Shown here in pieces: positions 32,670 through 40,397 of a stretch of DNA of 64,000 bases; position 1 is the first letter of the stretch; each line of letters begins with the position of its first letter. The notes beneath the pieces are model-generated. The model worked only from the letters and a program-made list of their open reading frames with translations, was not told the origin of the DNA and did not search any database. The stretch lies in assembly GCF_015776785.2 (NCBI RefSeq), contig NZ_LFMD02000007.1, forward strand, positions 545,127 through 609,126, in the 5' to 3' direction. This DNA is from Kitasatospora sp. SUK 42 (GTDB lineage Bacteria > Actinomycetota > Actinomycetes > Streptomycetales > Streptomycetaceae). The translations under genes and the position numbers were made by a program.

Positions 32670-33128
32670 CTACTGCTGCGCGCCGCCCGGCCGGCCGGCC
32701 AGCACCGGCAGGACCTGTGCGCAGATCGAGTGCAGGGAGATCCGCTGCTCCTCGGTCATCGCCTCGAAGGCCTGATGGGTGCGGCCCATCTCGCCGCGGA
32801 TGCGGTTGAGGATCTCCCGGCCCTCATCCGTGATCACCACGATCTTCACCCGGCGGTCACCGGCCGCGGCCTCCCGGTTGGCGAGGCCCAGCGACTCCAG
32901 CCGGTCCACGATTCCGGTCACGTTCGACGCGTCGCAGCCCAGCCGCCCGGCCAGCGCCCGCATCGGCACCGGCTCCTGCACCGCGCCCAGTGCCTTGGCC
33001 TGGGAGGAGGACAGCCCGTGCCGGGCCGCGGCGGCCGCGAAGTCCTGGAAGTACGCGGCGCCGACGGCGGCCAACGCCTCCATCAGCTCGGCGGTGGTCG
33101 GTACGGTCGTCGTCGAGGTCGAACCCAT
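32670..33128 (-). CDS. MarR family transcriptional regulator
   Basis: A 152-residue MarR regulator. The winged helix occupies about 45-105 (V-P-M-R-A-L-A-G-R-L-G-C-D-A-S-N-V-T-G-I-V-D-R-L-E, then the D-R-R-V-K wing), flanked by dimerisation helices. A short dyad TCAAGATTTGA (33161-33171) lies 33 bases upstream of the ATG and could be its own operator. No obvious partner gene: it is convergent with the HelD-type gene and isolated from the DUF3037 pair. Confidence 0.9.
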   Translation of the reverse strand: MGSTSTTTVPTTAELMEALAAVGAAYFQDFAAAAARHGLSSSQAKALGAVQEPVPMRALAGRLGCDASNVTGIVDRLESLGLANREAAAGDRRVKIVVITDEGREILNRIRGEMGRTHQAFEAMTEEQRISLHSICAQVLPVLAGRPGGAQQ

Positions 33129-33160
33129 GGGGCTAGCGTACGACCGAGTCCTTCACTAAC

Positions 33161-33171
33161 TCAAGATTTGA
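33161..33171. promoter_or_regulatory. Possible MarR operator dyad
   Basis: TCAAGATTTGA, a short dyad in an AT-rich patch just upstream of the MarR gene. Called on position only. Confidence 0.3.
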
Positions 33172-33238
33172 CCAGGGCAACCGTCCGCGAGCCACCTCAC
33201 ACTTCCCCCGGACGGAGCACTCCCGGCGAAGCCGGTGG

Positions 33239-33655
33239 TCAGAGCACCAACTGGTCGAACAGCCGGCGCAGCTCCGCATCCGGGTCCGCGGTCAGCCCGG
33301 TGTGCACCGGGCCGGGCTGGACGATCGCGCTGCGCGGCGCGGTCAGCCAGCGGAACCGCTGCCCGGGGCTGTCCGAAGCCGCCGGACCGGCCTGCGGGCC
33401 GCCCAGGCAGACCGCCTCGATCCCGTGCAGCGCCCGCCGCACCCCCTGCACGTCCGCCACCGGGTCCAGCGCCAGCAGCCGGGCCTGGTCCAGGTGCGTA
33501 CGCGCGGCCAGGTGCGAGCTCTGCCGGCAGTACAGCAGCACCCCGACGTTGATGCACTCGCCCCGCTCGACCCGCGGCACCGCCCTGATCACGGCGTACT
33601 CGTAGTCGTGCAGCTCGACGGTGGCCGGCAACGCGGCCACCAGCGGCTCGGTCAT
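33239..33655 (-). CDS. DUF3037 protein paired with a HipA-like kinase
   Basis: A 138-residue DUF3037 protein (E-Y-A-V-I-R-A-V-P-R-V-E-R-G-E-C-I-N-V-G-V-L-L-Y is the family core). Its start overlaps the stop of the HipA-like kinase gene by ATGA, so the two are translationally coupled with the kinase first. The biochemical role of DUF3037 is not known to me; the tight pairing with HipA-like kinases is a recurring arrangement and suggests a substrate, inhibitor or partner. Confidence 0.82.
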   Translation of the reverse strand: MTEPLVAALPATVELHDYEYAVIRAVPRVERGECINVGVLLYCRQSSHLAARTHLDQARLLALDPVADVQGVRRALHGIEAVCLGGPQAGPAASDSPGQRFRWLTAPRSAIVQPGPVHTGLTADPDAELRRLFDQLVL

Positions 33656-34407
33656 GCGGGCACCTCCGGCAGCCAGTCGCGCGGACCGGCCAGTCGTTCG
33701 GTCAGTTGGGCACGGTAGGCCGCGCGCACCTCGTCCGGCGAGTCGAAACCGAACTCGTCCATCAGCCAGACCTCGGGGATCTGCGCCACGGCCGCCACGA
33801 TCGCGCCCTCGGCGACCGGCGCGAGCGCCTTGTCCGCCGCCGCCAGGTCAGGCTGGGAGCGCAGCAGCGCATGGTCGGAGGCGTCGTACGGGCGGCGCAC
33901 CCAGCCCGCCGCGCCGGGCCAGTTGTGGTGGAAGATCAGGCTCGCACCGTGGTCGATCAGGCGCAGCCCGCCCGTCGCCACCAGCAGGTTGGGGTTGCGC
34001 CAGGAACGGTCCACGTTGCCGATCAGCGCGTCGAACCAGAGCACCTGACCGGCGAGTTCCGGGTCGACCTCGAAGCAGAGCGGGTCGAAGTTGAGCGCCC
34101 CGCTGACGAAGGCCATCCCGAGGTTGGTCCCGCCGCTGGCCCGCATCTGGTCCTGGATCTGGTGGTCCGGCTCGCTGCGCGCGAGCACCGGGTCCAGATC
34201 GACGGTCACCAGCTCCGGCACGGGCAGACCGAGCCGCCGGCCCAGCTCCCCGGCCAGCACCTCCGCCACCAAGGCCTTCCGGCCCTGTGCCGCGCCGACC
34301 CATTTCAGCGCGTACAACCGCCGGTCGTCAGCCTCGACCAGGCCCGGCATCGAGCCGCCTTCTCGCAGTGGCGTCACATACCGGACCGCCGTCACCTCGG
34401 GGAGCAC
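33652..34407 (-). CDS. HipA-like kinase family protein
   Basis: A 251-residue protein related to the C-terminal kinase half of HipA Ser/Thr kinases. Visible elements: Y-A-L-K-W (ATP-binding Lys), F-D-A-L-I-G-N-V-D-R-S-W-R-N-P-N-L-L (catalytic loop with Asp and Asn) and L-I-D-H-G-A-S-L (metal-binding Asp). It is much shorter than HipA (about 440 residues) and lacks the N-terminal subdomain. GTG 34407 is chosen because the protein then begins at the first family-like strand. No HipB-like DNA-binding antitoxin is encoded next to it; the coupled gene is DUF3037. Confidence 0.78.
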   Translation of the reverse strand: MLPEVTAVRYVTPLREGGSMPGLVEADDRRLYALKWVGAAQGRKALVAEVLAGELGRRLGLPVPELVTVDLDPVLARSEPDHQIQDQMRASGGTNLGMAFVSGALNFDPLCFEVDPELAGQVLWFDALIGNVDRSWRNPNLLVATGGLRLIDHGASLIFHHNWPGAAGWVRRPYDASDHALLRSQPDLAAADKALAPVAEGAIVAAVAQIPEVWLMDEFGFDSPDEVRAAYRAQLTERLAGPRDWLPEVPA

Positions 34408-34455
34408 GCCCGACAGCTTATCGGTGCCGACACCCTCTCCGTACGACCCGGACCA

Positions 34456-34546
34456 CCTCCCCCCCTCCCCCACTGCGTCCCCACCCTCCCCCTCACTGTG
34501 TCCCCACCCCTCCGCTCCCCCTCCCTCATCCGCCCTCCCCCGGTGG
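34456..34546. repeat. Polypyrimidine tract with a direct repeat
   Basis: About 90 bases that are nearly all C/T on the plus strand, containing CACTGCGTCCCCACCC (34471-34486) and CACTGTGTCCCCACCC (34494-34509), a 16-bp direct repeat 23 bases apart. It fills most of the gap between the divergent HipA-like and NDH-2 genes. No coding capacity seen. Confidence 0.7.
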
Positions 34547-34628
34547 CAGCCCCCGCTGCTCCGTGCGAGTGTGGCGGACAGCAATGGGGACCTTCACGGG
34601 TACGACCTGCACGACAAAGGGATGAGCG

Positions 34629-35987
34629 ATGGAACGACCTCGGATCCTGATCGTGGGCGGTGGCTTCGCCGGCCTGGAGTGCGCCCGCCGCCTGGAACGC
34701 AAGCTCGCGCCGTCGGAGGCGGAGATCTCGCTGGTCGCGCCGTTCAGCTACCAGCTCTACCTCCCCCTCCTCCCGCACGTGGCCGCCGGCGTCCTCACCC
34801 CGCAGTCCGTGGCCGTCTCACTGCGCCGTTCCCTGCGCCGCACGCACATCGTCCCCGGCGGCGCCATCGGCGTGGATCCGACCTCCAAGGTGTGCGTCGT
34901 CCGCAAGATCACCGACGAGGTGGTCGCGCAGCAGTACGACATCCTGGTGCTCACCCCCGGCAGCATCACCCGTTCCTTCGACATCCCGGGCCTGACCGAC
35001 TACGCCCGCGGCATGAAGACGCTCGCCGAGGCGGCCTACATCCGCGACCACGTGATCGCCCAACTCGACCTCGCCTCGGCCACCCTGGACCAGAAGGAGC
35101 GCGAGTCCCGGTTGCAGTTCGTGGTGGTCGGCGGCGGCTACGCCGGCACCGAGACGGCGGCCTGCCTTCAGCGCCTGACCACCGCCGCCGCCCGCCGCTA
35201 CCCCCGGCTGGACGCCAGGCAGATCAAGTGGCACCTGATCGACATCGCCCCGAAGCTGATGCCCGAGCTCGGCGACGCGCTCGGCAACGCCGCCCTGGAG
35301 ATCCTGCGCGGCCGCGGCATCGAGGTGTCGCTGGGCGTCTCGGTGGCCGAAGTCACCGCCGAGACGGTCAAGTTCACCGACGGGCGGGTACTCCCCTGCC
35401 GCACGCTGATCTGGACCGCCGGGGTGGCGGCCAGTCCGCTGATCGGCACTCTGGACGCGGAGACGGTCCGCGGCCGGCTCGCCGTGACGGCGGAGATGCG
35501 GGTGCCGCAGTTCGAGGGCGTGTTCGCGCTCGGCGACGCGGCCGCCGTCCCCGACCTCTCCAAGGGCGACGGCGCGGTCTGCCCGCCGACCGCCCAGCAC
35601 GCCGCCCGGCAGGGCCGCTCGGTGGCCGACAACGTGATCGCCTCGCTCCGCAACCAGCCGCTCGAACCGTACTACCACAAGGATCTCGGCCTGGTGGTCG
35701 ACCTCGGCGGCAAGGACGCGGTCTCCAAGCCCGTCGGCGTCGAACTCCACGGCGTTCCCGCCCAGTTGGTGGCGCGCGGCTACCACCTGATGGCGCTGCG
35801 CACCAATGCGGCGAAGTTCCGGGTGAGCGCGAACTGGCTACTCAACGCGACCGCCGGGGACGACTTCGTCCGCACCGGCTTCCTCGCCCGCCAGCCCGCA
35901 CGGCTGCGCGACTTCGAGTACACCGACGCCTATCTGACGAAGGATCAGGTCCGCGCCCACGCCCAGTCCCTGCTCGCCAAGGGCTGA
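34629..35987 (+). CDS. ndh: Type II NADH dehydrogenase (NDH-2)
   Basis: A 452-residue flavoprotein moving electrons from NADH to quinone without proton pumping. FAD site I-L-I-V-G-G-G-F-A-G-L-E at the N terminus; NADH site V-V-V-G-G-G-Y-A-G-T-E-T-A near residue 165; G-V-F-A-L-G-D-A-A and T-A-Q-H-A-A-R-Q-G near 300-340 are the FAD and quinone-site markers. ATG 34629 with AAGGG upstream. The C terminus (R-G-Y-H-L-M-A-L onward) should give peripheral membrane attachment. Monocistronic. Confidence 0.88.
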   Translation: MERPRILIVGGGFAGLECARRLERKLAPSEAEISLVAPFSYQLYLPLLPHVAAGVLTPQSVAVSLRRSLRRTHIVPGGAIGVDPTSKVCVVRKITDEVVAQQYDILVLTPGSITRSFDIPGLTDYARGMKTLAEAAYIRDHVIAQLDLASATLDQKERESRLQFVVVGGGYAGTETAACLQRLTTAAARRYPRLDARQIKWHLIDIAPKLMPELGDALGNAALEILRGRGIEVSLGVSVAEVTAETVKFTDGRVLPCRTLIWTAGVAASPLIGTLDAETVRGRLAVTAEMRVPQFEGVFALGDAAAVPDLSKGDGAVCPPTAQHAARQGRSVADNVIASLRNQPLEPYYHKDLGLVVDLGGKDAVSKPVGVELHGVPAQLVARGYHLMALRTNAAKFRVSANWLLNATAGDDFVRTGFLARQPARLRDFEYTDAYLTKDQVRAHAQSLLAKG

Positions 35988-36079
35988 TCCGAGGCCACGC
36001 CCCCGGAGCCGGAGCCCCCTGAGCCCGGGCCCCGGAGCCCGCGCCGCCACCTCGGCGACGGGGGCCCCGGGGCGCTCCG

Positions 36080-37282
36080 TCACTTCGCGGTCAGGTACAT
36101 CCCGCCCGCGTCCTGCCCCGCCGTGTTGCGGCAGGCGTAGTCGCCGGTGCTCTGCCCCCACAGCAGGGTCAGGCAGCGGCCGAGCGCCAACTGCCCGTAG
36201 TAGTCGGGGTGCATCGACTCCTGCAGCACGCCCTGGGTGGTGTTGAGCCCGCCGTCCAGGAAGCGCGCCCACTCGCTGGTGGTCGCCGACGGGCCGGAGC
36301 CCGCGGTGGGCTGCTGGGTGGCCGTCGAGCAGACCTCGCGGCCCTGGAGCATGTCGGACAGGTCCAGGAACTGCACGCCCTTGGTGGCCGCGACCCCGGC
36401 CAGTGCCTTGGAGATCTGCGGCACCATCGAGTCGCGCGCCCAGTCGGCGTCCGCGTCCCAGAACGGGCAGCCGCCGGTGTCCGAGCGGCTCCAGCCGCTC
36501 TCCGGGTAGCGCATCTCGGCGCTGCGCGGGATCGGCGACGGGTAGGACTGGAGGACCAGCCGGTAGTCCGTCTGCGCGTAGCCGGCGCCGGCCATCACCG
36601 CGCGGATCTCGTCGATCGCCTTGCCGACCCCGGCCATCGCGGTCGGCATCTGCTGGTCGACCGAGGACTGCGCCGAGTCGTGGCAGTACGAGTTCCAGAT
36701 CAGGTAGTCCTGCACGCAGTTGGAGATGATGCCGCTGAAGCCGAGGTCGTTGCCGCCGATCGACAGCGTGATCAGCTTGACGGTGTTCTGCCGTGCCACG
36801 GTGGCGAGTTGGTCCGCCTGCGGGGCCTCACCCTTGAGCGACTGGCCGCCGTCGGCGGCGCGGAAGACGTTCGCGGTGACGGCTCCGGAGCAGGCCAGGT
36901 TGATCCGGTTCTGCGCGATCGTCGAGGCGCCGAGCACCTCGGCGACGTCGGAGCGGTCGCAGCCGCTCGCCGCCGTGGCGCCGTAGACCAGCGAGGGGTC
37001 GGCCGAACTGCCGTTCCAGGCCCGGTCGGTGCCGTTCCGAGCGCCGCTGGTGCCGGCGGCGTTGCCCATCCAGCGCCCGGCCTCTCCGGAGATGTAGCTG
37101 TCGCCGAGCGCGACGCTCGCGGTGGGGCCGGTGGGAACGACGGAGACTGCGGCCGGAACGGCGGTGGCGGGCGCGGCGACGGCCAGCCCGGTCACGGCCA
37201 GCGGAAGGACGGCGGCCGCGGCCAGCAGCCGGCGGCCGGGGCGGGGCGCACTGCGGGTGATGCTCGAACGGTTTTCGGGCAC
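36080..37282 (-). CDS. Secreted SGNH/GDSL hydrolase
   Basis: A 400-residue secreted esterase/lipase-like protein. The signal peptide (R-R-L-L-A-A-A-A-V-L-P-L ... A-T-A-V-P-A) covers about the first 45 residues. Block I is V-A-L-G-D-S-Y-I-S-G-E (nucleophile Ser), block III S-I-G-G-N-D-L-G-F-S, and block V M-H-P-D-Y-Y-G (catalytic His). Six or more cysteines suggest disulfides in the mature enzyme. GTG 37282 with AGGAG eight bases upstream is chosen over a longer frame. Natural substrate not deducible; polymer-ester or lipid hydrolysis is typical. Confidence 0.88.
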   Translation of the reverse strand: MPENRSSITRSAPRPGRRLLAAAAVLPLAVTGLAVAAPATAVPAAVSVVPTGPTASVALGDSYISGEAGRWMGNAAGTSGARNGTDRAWNGSSADPSLVYGATAASGCDRSDVAEVLGASTIAQNRINLACSGAVTANVFRAADGGQSLKGEAPQADQLATVARQNTVKLITLSIGGNDLGFSGIISNCVQDYLIWNSYCHDSAQSSVDQQMPTAMAGVGKAIDEIRAVMAGAGYAQTDYRLVLQSYPSPIPRSAEMRYPESGWSRSDTGGCPFWDADADWARDSMVPQISKALAGVAATKGVQFLDLSDMLQGREVCSTATQQPTAGSGPSATTSEWARFLDGGLNTTQGVLQESMHPDYYGQLALGRCLTLLWGQSTGDYACRNTAGQDAGGMYLTAK

Positions 37283-37494
37283 GGCGGAACTCCTGCGGCT
37301 AGGTCTCCCCGTGGTGTGGGGACGGGAAGACGCCTGGGTGAGGGTGGGCCGCCGGCCGGTGGCGCGAAGAAGATGGCATGCCCTCACCCGCCGCCGCTAG
37401 GCGTCTGCGGCAGGGTTTCCGCATTTGTTACCGACGGGTTCGGACCAGCCCGCCGCACCGATCCCCCGCAGGTCACCCCGGCCCCACCCCCCAC

Positions 37495-38832
37495 TCACAC
37501 CAGCCGCGCCCCGCCCCCGTCCGACCCGAGCACCTCCGCCAGGTCCTCGGCCAGCCGCCGCGCGTCCGCCGGTTCCAGCCCCGCCGTAGTGAACCGCAGC
37601 GCGGGCGGCGACTGGATCCGGTACCGCGCCCCGGGCGCCGCGACCCAGCCGCGCTGCACCAGCGCCGCCAGTGCCGAGGTCTCGTCCGGCACCGGCACCC
37701 AGACGTTCAGCCCGCTCTCCCCGTGCGCCTCGATCCCGCGCGCCGCCAGTTCCCTCAGCAGCCCGTCCCGTCGCACCCGGTACACGGCGGCCACCCGCCC
37801 GACCGGCACCGCGTCGGTACGCCACAGCTCGGCGACGGCGTGCTGCAGCAGGTGGCTGACCCACCCGGCACCCAGCCGCAGCCGCCCGGACACCCGCTCG
37901 ATCGTCTCCTCGTCGCCGACCGCCACCGACAGCCGCAGGTCCGGCCCGTACGCCTTGGCCGCCGAGCGCACCACCGCCCAGTGCCGCGAACCGGCGCCGG
38001 CCAGCGGGTGGTACGGCTGGTCCACCATCCCGTGCCCGTGGTCGTCCTCGATCAGCAGCACTCCGGGGTGCTCGGCCAGGACGGCCCGCAGCGCCTCCGC
38101 CCGCCGGGCGGTGACGGCCGCGCCGGTCGGGTTCTGCGCCCGGCTGGTCACCACCACCGCACGGGCACCCTCCGCCAGCGCGGCGGCCAGCGAGTCCGGC
38201 AGCGGCCCTTCGTCGTCCAGCCGGACCGGCAGCAGCCGCAGCCCCATCGCGGGCAGCAGGTCGAGCAGGCTGCCCCAGCCCGGATCCTCGACCGCGACCG
38301 CGTCGCCGGGGCGCAGCCAGGCGCCGAGGATGCGCTCGACGGTGTCCAGCGAGCCGGAGGCGATGGCGATCGGGCCGCCGGGCAGTCCGTCGGCCTCGAA
38401 GGAGGCGCGGGCGAGCGTGAGCAGCCCGGGGTCGGCCTTGGGGTGGCCGTACAGCACGGGCTCGGCCCGGGCGGCCTCGGCGGCGCTCGCGAGGACCGGG
38501 GTGAGGTCGGGCAGCAGGGCCGGGTCGGGGTTGCCGGTGGACAGGTCGCGGGCGTGCGGGGGCACCGGGACGCGGATCCGGTCCCGGGAGGTGAGCGCCG
38601 GTCTGGGGAGGATCCGGCTGCCCTTGCGGCCAGCCGTCTCGATCACACCGCGGTCGCGCAGCAGCCGGTAGGCGGCGGCCACGGTGTTGGGGTTGACGCC
38701 GAGTTCGGCGGCGAGGTCGCGCAGCGGGGGCAGCGCCGTCCCGGGGGCGAGCCGCCCGCTGCTCACGCCCTGCTCGATGTGGGCCGCGATTTCGCTGGCG
38801 CGTCGCCCTTTCAGCGGATAGTCTCCTAGCAC
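37495..38832 (-). CDS. MocR-type GntR regulator with aminotransferase domain
   Basis: A 445-residue MocR/PdxR-type regulator: N-terminal GntR winged helix (about 10-75; P-P-L-R-D-L-A-A-E-L-G-V-N-P-N-T-V-A-A-A-Y) fused to a class I aminotransferase-like domain (about 95-440). The aminotransferase part keeps R-A-Q-N-P-T-G and I-E-D-D-H-G-H, but the PLP lysine region reads R-S-A-A-K-A-Y-G-P-D-L-R, consistent with a PLP-sensing, not catalytic, domain. The GTG start appears leaderless: a -10 CATAAT ends seven bases upstream. Divergent from a flavin-type split-barrel gene which it probably controls. Confidence 0.9.
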   Translation of the reverse strand: MLGDYPLKGRRASEIAAHIEQGVSSGRLAPGTALPPLRDLAAELGVNPNTVAAAYRLLRDRGVIETAGRKGSRILPRPALTSRDRIRVPVPPHARDLSTGNPDPALLPDLTPVLASAAEAARAEPVLYGHPKADPGLLTLARASFEADGLPGGPIAIASGSLDTVERILGAWLRPGDAVAVEDPGWGSLLDLLPAMGLRLLPVRLDDEGPLPDSLAAALAEGARAVVVTSRAQNPTGAAVTARRAEALRAVLAEHPGVLLIEDDHGHGMVDQPYHPLAGAGSRHWAVVRSAAKAYGPDLRLSVAVGDEETIERVSGRLRLGAGWVSHLLQHAVAELWRTDAVPVGRVAAVYRVRRDGLLRELAARGIEAHGESGLNVWVPVPDETSALAALVQRGWVAAPGARYRIQSPPALRFTTAGLEPADARRLAEDLAEVLGSDGGGARLV

Positions 38833-38839
38833 AAAGCAA

Positions 38840-38868
38840 ATTATGCACTAGTACATAGAGGTTGTCAT
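38840..38868 (-). promoter_or_regulatory. Promoter of the MocR gene, leaderless
   Basis: On the minus strand ATGACA (38868-38863), a 17-base spacer and CATAAT (38845-38840) are followed by seven bases and the GTG at 38832. The expected transcription start coincides with the initiation codon. Confidence 0.6.
38842..38857. promoter_or_regulatory. Operator palindrome between MocR and split-barrel genes
   Basis: TATGCACTAGTACATA is palindromic at 14 of 16 positions and overlaps the -10 and spacer of the MocR promoter. It is the natural candidate for autoregulation and for control of the divergent gene, only 34 bases away. Confidence 0.6.
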
Positions 38869-39610
38869 GTCGAACGCCACGGACACCCCGGACACGGCCT
38901 CGGGTACGGGGACGAGCACAGGTACGGGGACGGACGCAGGTACGGGCGCCACAGCCGGATCCTCCACCTACGCCCGCACCCCCAGGACCACCCCCACCCG
39001 TTACAAGGACCGCGCCACCTGGGAGCAGGAGGCGATCCACGCCATCCTCGACAGCGCCTACATCTGCCACCTCGGCTTCGTCGCCGACGGCGCCCCGGTC
39101 GTCCTGCCGACGATCTTCGCCCGGGTCGGCAGCCGGCTCTACGTCCACGGCTCCACCGGCAGCCGCCCGCTGCGCGGCGCCTCCGGCGAGCAGGGCCTGC
39201 CGGTCTGCGTCACCGTCACGCAGGTCGACGCCCTGGTGCTGACCAAGTCCGCCTTCAACCACTCGGTGAACTTCCGCTCGGTGGTCGCCCACGGCACCGC
39301 GTACCAGGTCACCGACCCCGAGGAGCTGGACGTCGCGCTGGCCGCCCTGGTCGACCACGCGATTCCGGGCCGCTCCGCGGAGGTCCGCCCCGCCAACCCC
39401 AAGGAGCTCGCCGCCACCGCCGTGATCCGGCTGGAGCTGGACGAGGTCTCGGCCAAGACCCGCGCCGACGGAGCCGCCGACGACCCCGAGGACGCCGACC
39501 TGCCGTACTGGTCCGGGCTCATCCCGGTCAGCACCGTGCACGGCACCCCCGAGCCGCACCCCGGCAGCACCGTCCCGCTCCCCGCGCACCTGCGCGGTTA
39601 CCCCCGCTGA
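38867..39610 (+). CDS. Pyridoxamine 5'-phosphate oxidase family (FMN-binding split barrel) protein
   Basis: A 247-residue protein. After a 40-residue T/G/S-rich leader (18-bp DNA repeats), a flavin-reductase-like split barrel spans about 45-240, with A-Y-I-C-H-L-G-F-V-A-D-G-A-P-V-V-L-P and H-G-S-T-G-S-R-P-L-R typical of the family branch often annotated as PNPOx-like or nitroreductase NimA-like. ATG 38867 has AGAGG upstream. Divergent from a MocR regulator with an overlapping operator. Substrate and even enzymatic activity are open. Confidence 0.8.
   Translation: MSNATDTPDTASGTGTSTGTGTDAGTGATAGSSTYARTPRTTPTRYKDRATWEQEAIHAILDSAYICHLGFVADGAPVVLPTIFARVGSRLYVHGSTGSRPLRGASGEQGLPVCVTVTQVDALVLTKSAFNHSVNFRSVVAHGTAYQVTDPEELDVALAALVDHAIPGRSAEVRPANPKELAATAVIRLELDEVSAKTRADGAADDPEDADLPYWSGLIPVSTVHGTPEPHPGSTVPLPAHLRGYPR
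38902..38956 (+). repeat. 18-bp repeats in the split-barrel protein leader
   Basis: GGTACGGGGACGAGCACA and GGTACGGGGACGGACGCA are adjacent 18-bp units followed by a partial third. They encode the G-T-G-T-S/D hexapeptide-like leader. Confidence 0.7.
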
Positions 39611-39624
39611 GGAGGGGCGCACCC

Positions 39625-40284
39625 GTGCTGGTCAGGTCCTGGGACCGCGGCGACGAGGACGAGTGGCGCGCCTGGCTGGCCGAGGGCCGCGACTTCGGGC
39701 TGCTCGCCGCCAACGGCCGCGACGGCGAGGGCCCCGTGCTCGTCCCGACGCACTTCCTGCTGGACGCCGAACGCGGCGAGATCCTGCTCCACCTCGCCGC
39801 CCCCAACCCGCTGCTGGCCGCCGTCCGGGCCGACCCGAACGTCACCCTGGCGGTCACCGACGGCCACGCCTTCGTCCCCAGCCACTGGCGCGAGGCGAAC
39901 AGCCCGCCGACCAGCTACTACGCCTCGGTCCACTTCCACTGCACCGCCGAGGTGGTCGAGTCCGCCGCGGGCAAGGCGGAGATCCTCAACCGCCAGCTGG
40001 CGCACTTCCAGCCGGAGTCGCCGGAGGTCCGGGTCGTCCCCGGCGAGGGCGAGTTCGCCCGCCAACTGCCCGGCCTGCGCGGGCTCCGCCTGACGGTCCG
40101 GGAGGTGCGCGCCAAGTTCAAGTACGACGACAGGAAACCCGCCGAGGCACAGTACGCGATCGCCGAGCACCTCGCCGAGCGCGCCGCCGGCCCCGGGCGC
40201 GGTCGCGACGACTACGCCGCCGCCCGTACCCAGTTGCTGCGCCGCCACCGACGGCGCACCGCCGCGCCGCGCGCCGCCGGCTGA
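39625..40284 (+). CDS. FMN-binding negative transcriptional regulator family (PaiB-like)
   Basis: A 219-residue PaiB-like protein with the FMN-binding split-barrel fold. Family markers: L-V-P-T-H-F-L-L-D, H-L-A-A-P-N-P-L-L near 60-70, and F-V-P-S-H-W with P-T-S-Y-Y-A-S-V-H. GTG 39625 is preceded by GGAGG at good spacing, 14 bases after the preceding stop, so it is probably cotranscribed with the split-barrel gene at 38867. Despite the family name, direct regulation by such proteins is poorly established; an FMN-dependent redox function is equally possible. Confidence 0.82.
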   Translation: MLVRSWDRGDEDEWRAWLAEGRDFGLLAANGRDGEGPVLVPTHFLLDAERGEILLHLAAPNPLLAAVRADPNVTLAVTDGHAFVPSHWREANSPPTSYYASVHFHCTAEVVESAAGKAEILNRQLAHFQPESPEVRVVPGEGEFARQLPGLRGLRLTVREVRAKFKYDDRKPAEAQYAIAEHLAERAAGPGRGRDDYAAARTQLLRRHRRRTAAPRAAG

Positions 40285-40397
40285 CCCGGGATCACCCGAT
40301 CGGTCGCCAGCTCGGGCAAGGCGGCCTCCGCGCTGCTCGAATGTGAGACGAGTACCACTCCGCCGTCGGAGCGGGCCGTCCACCTCGGGGAGCGCGC

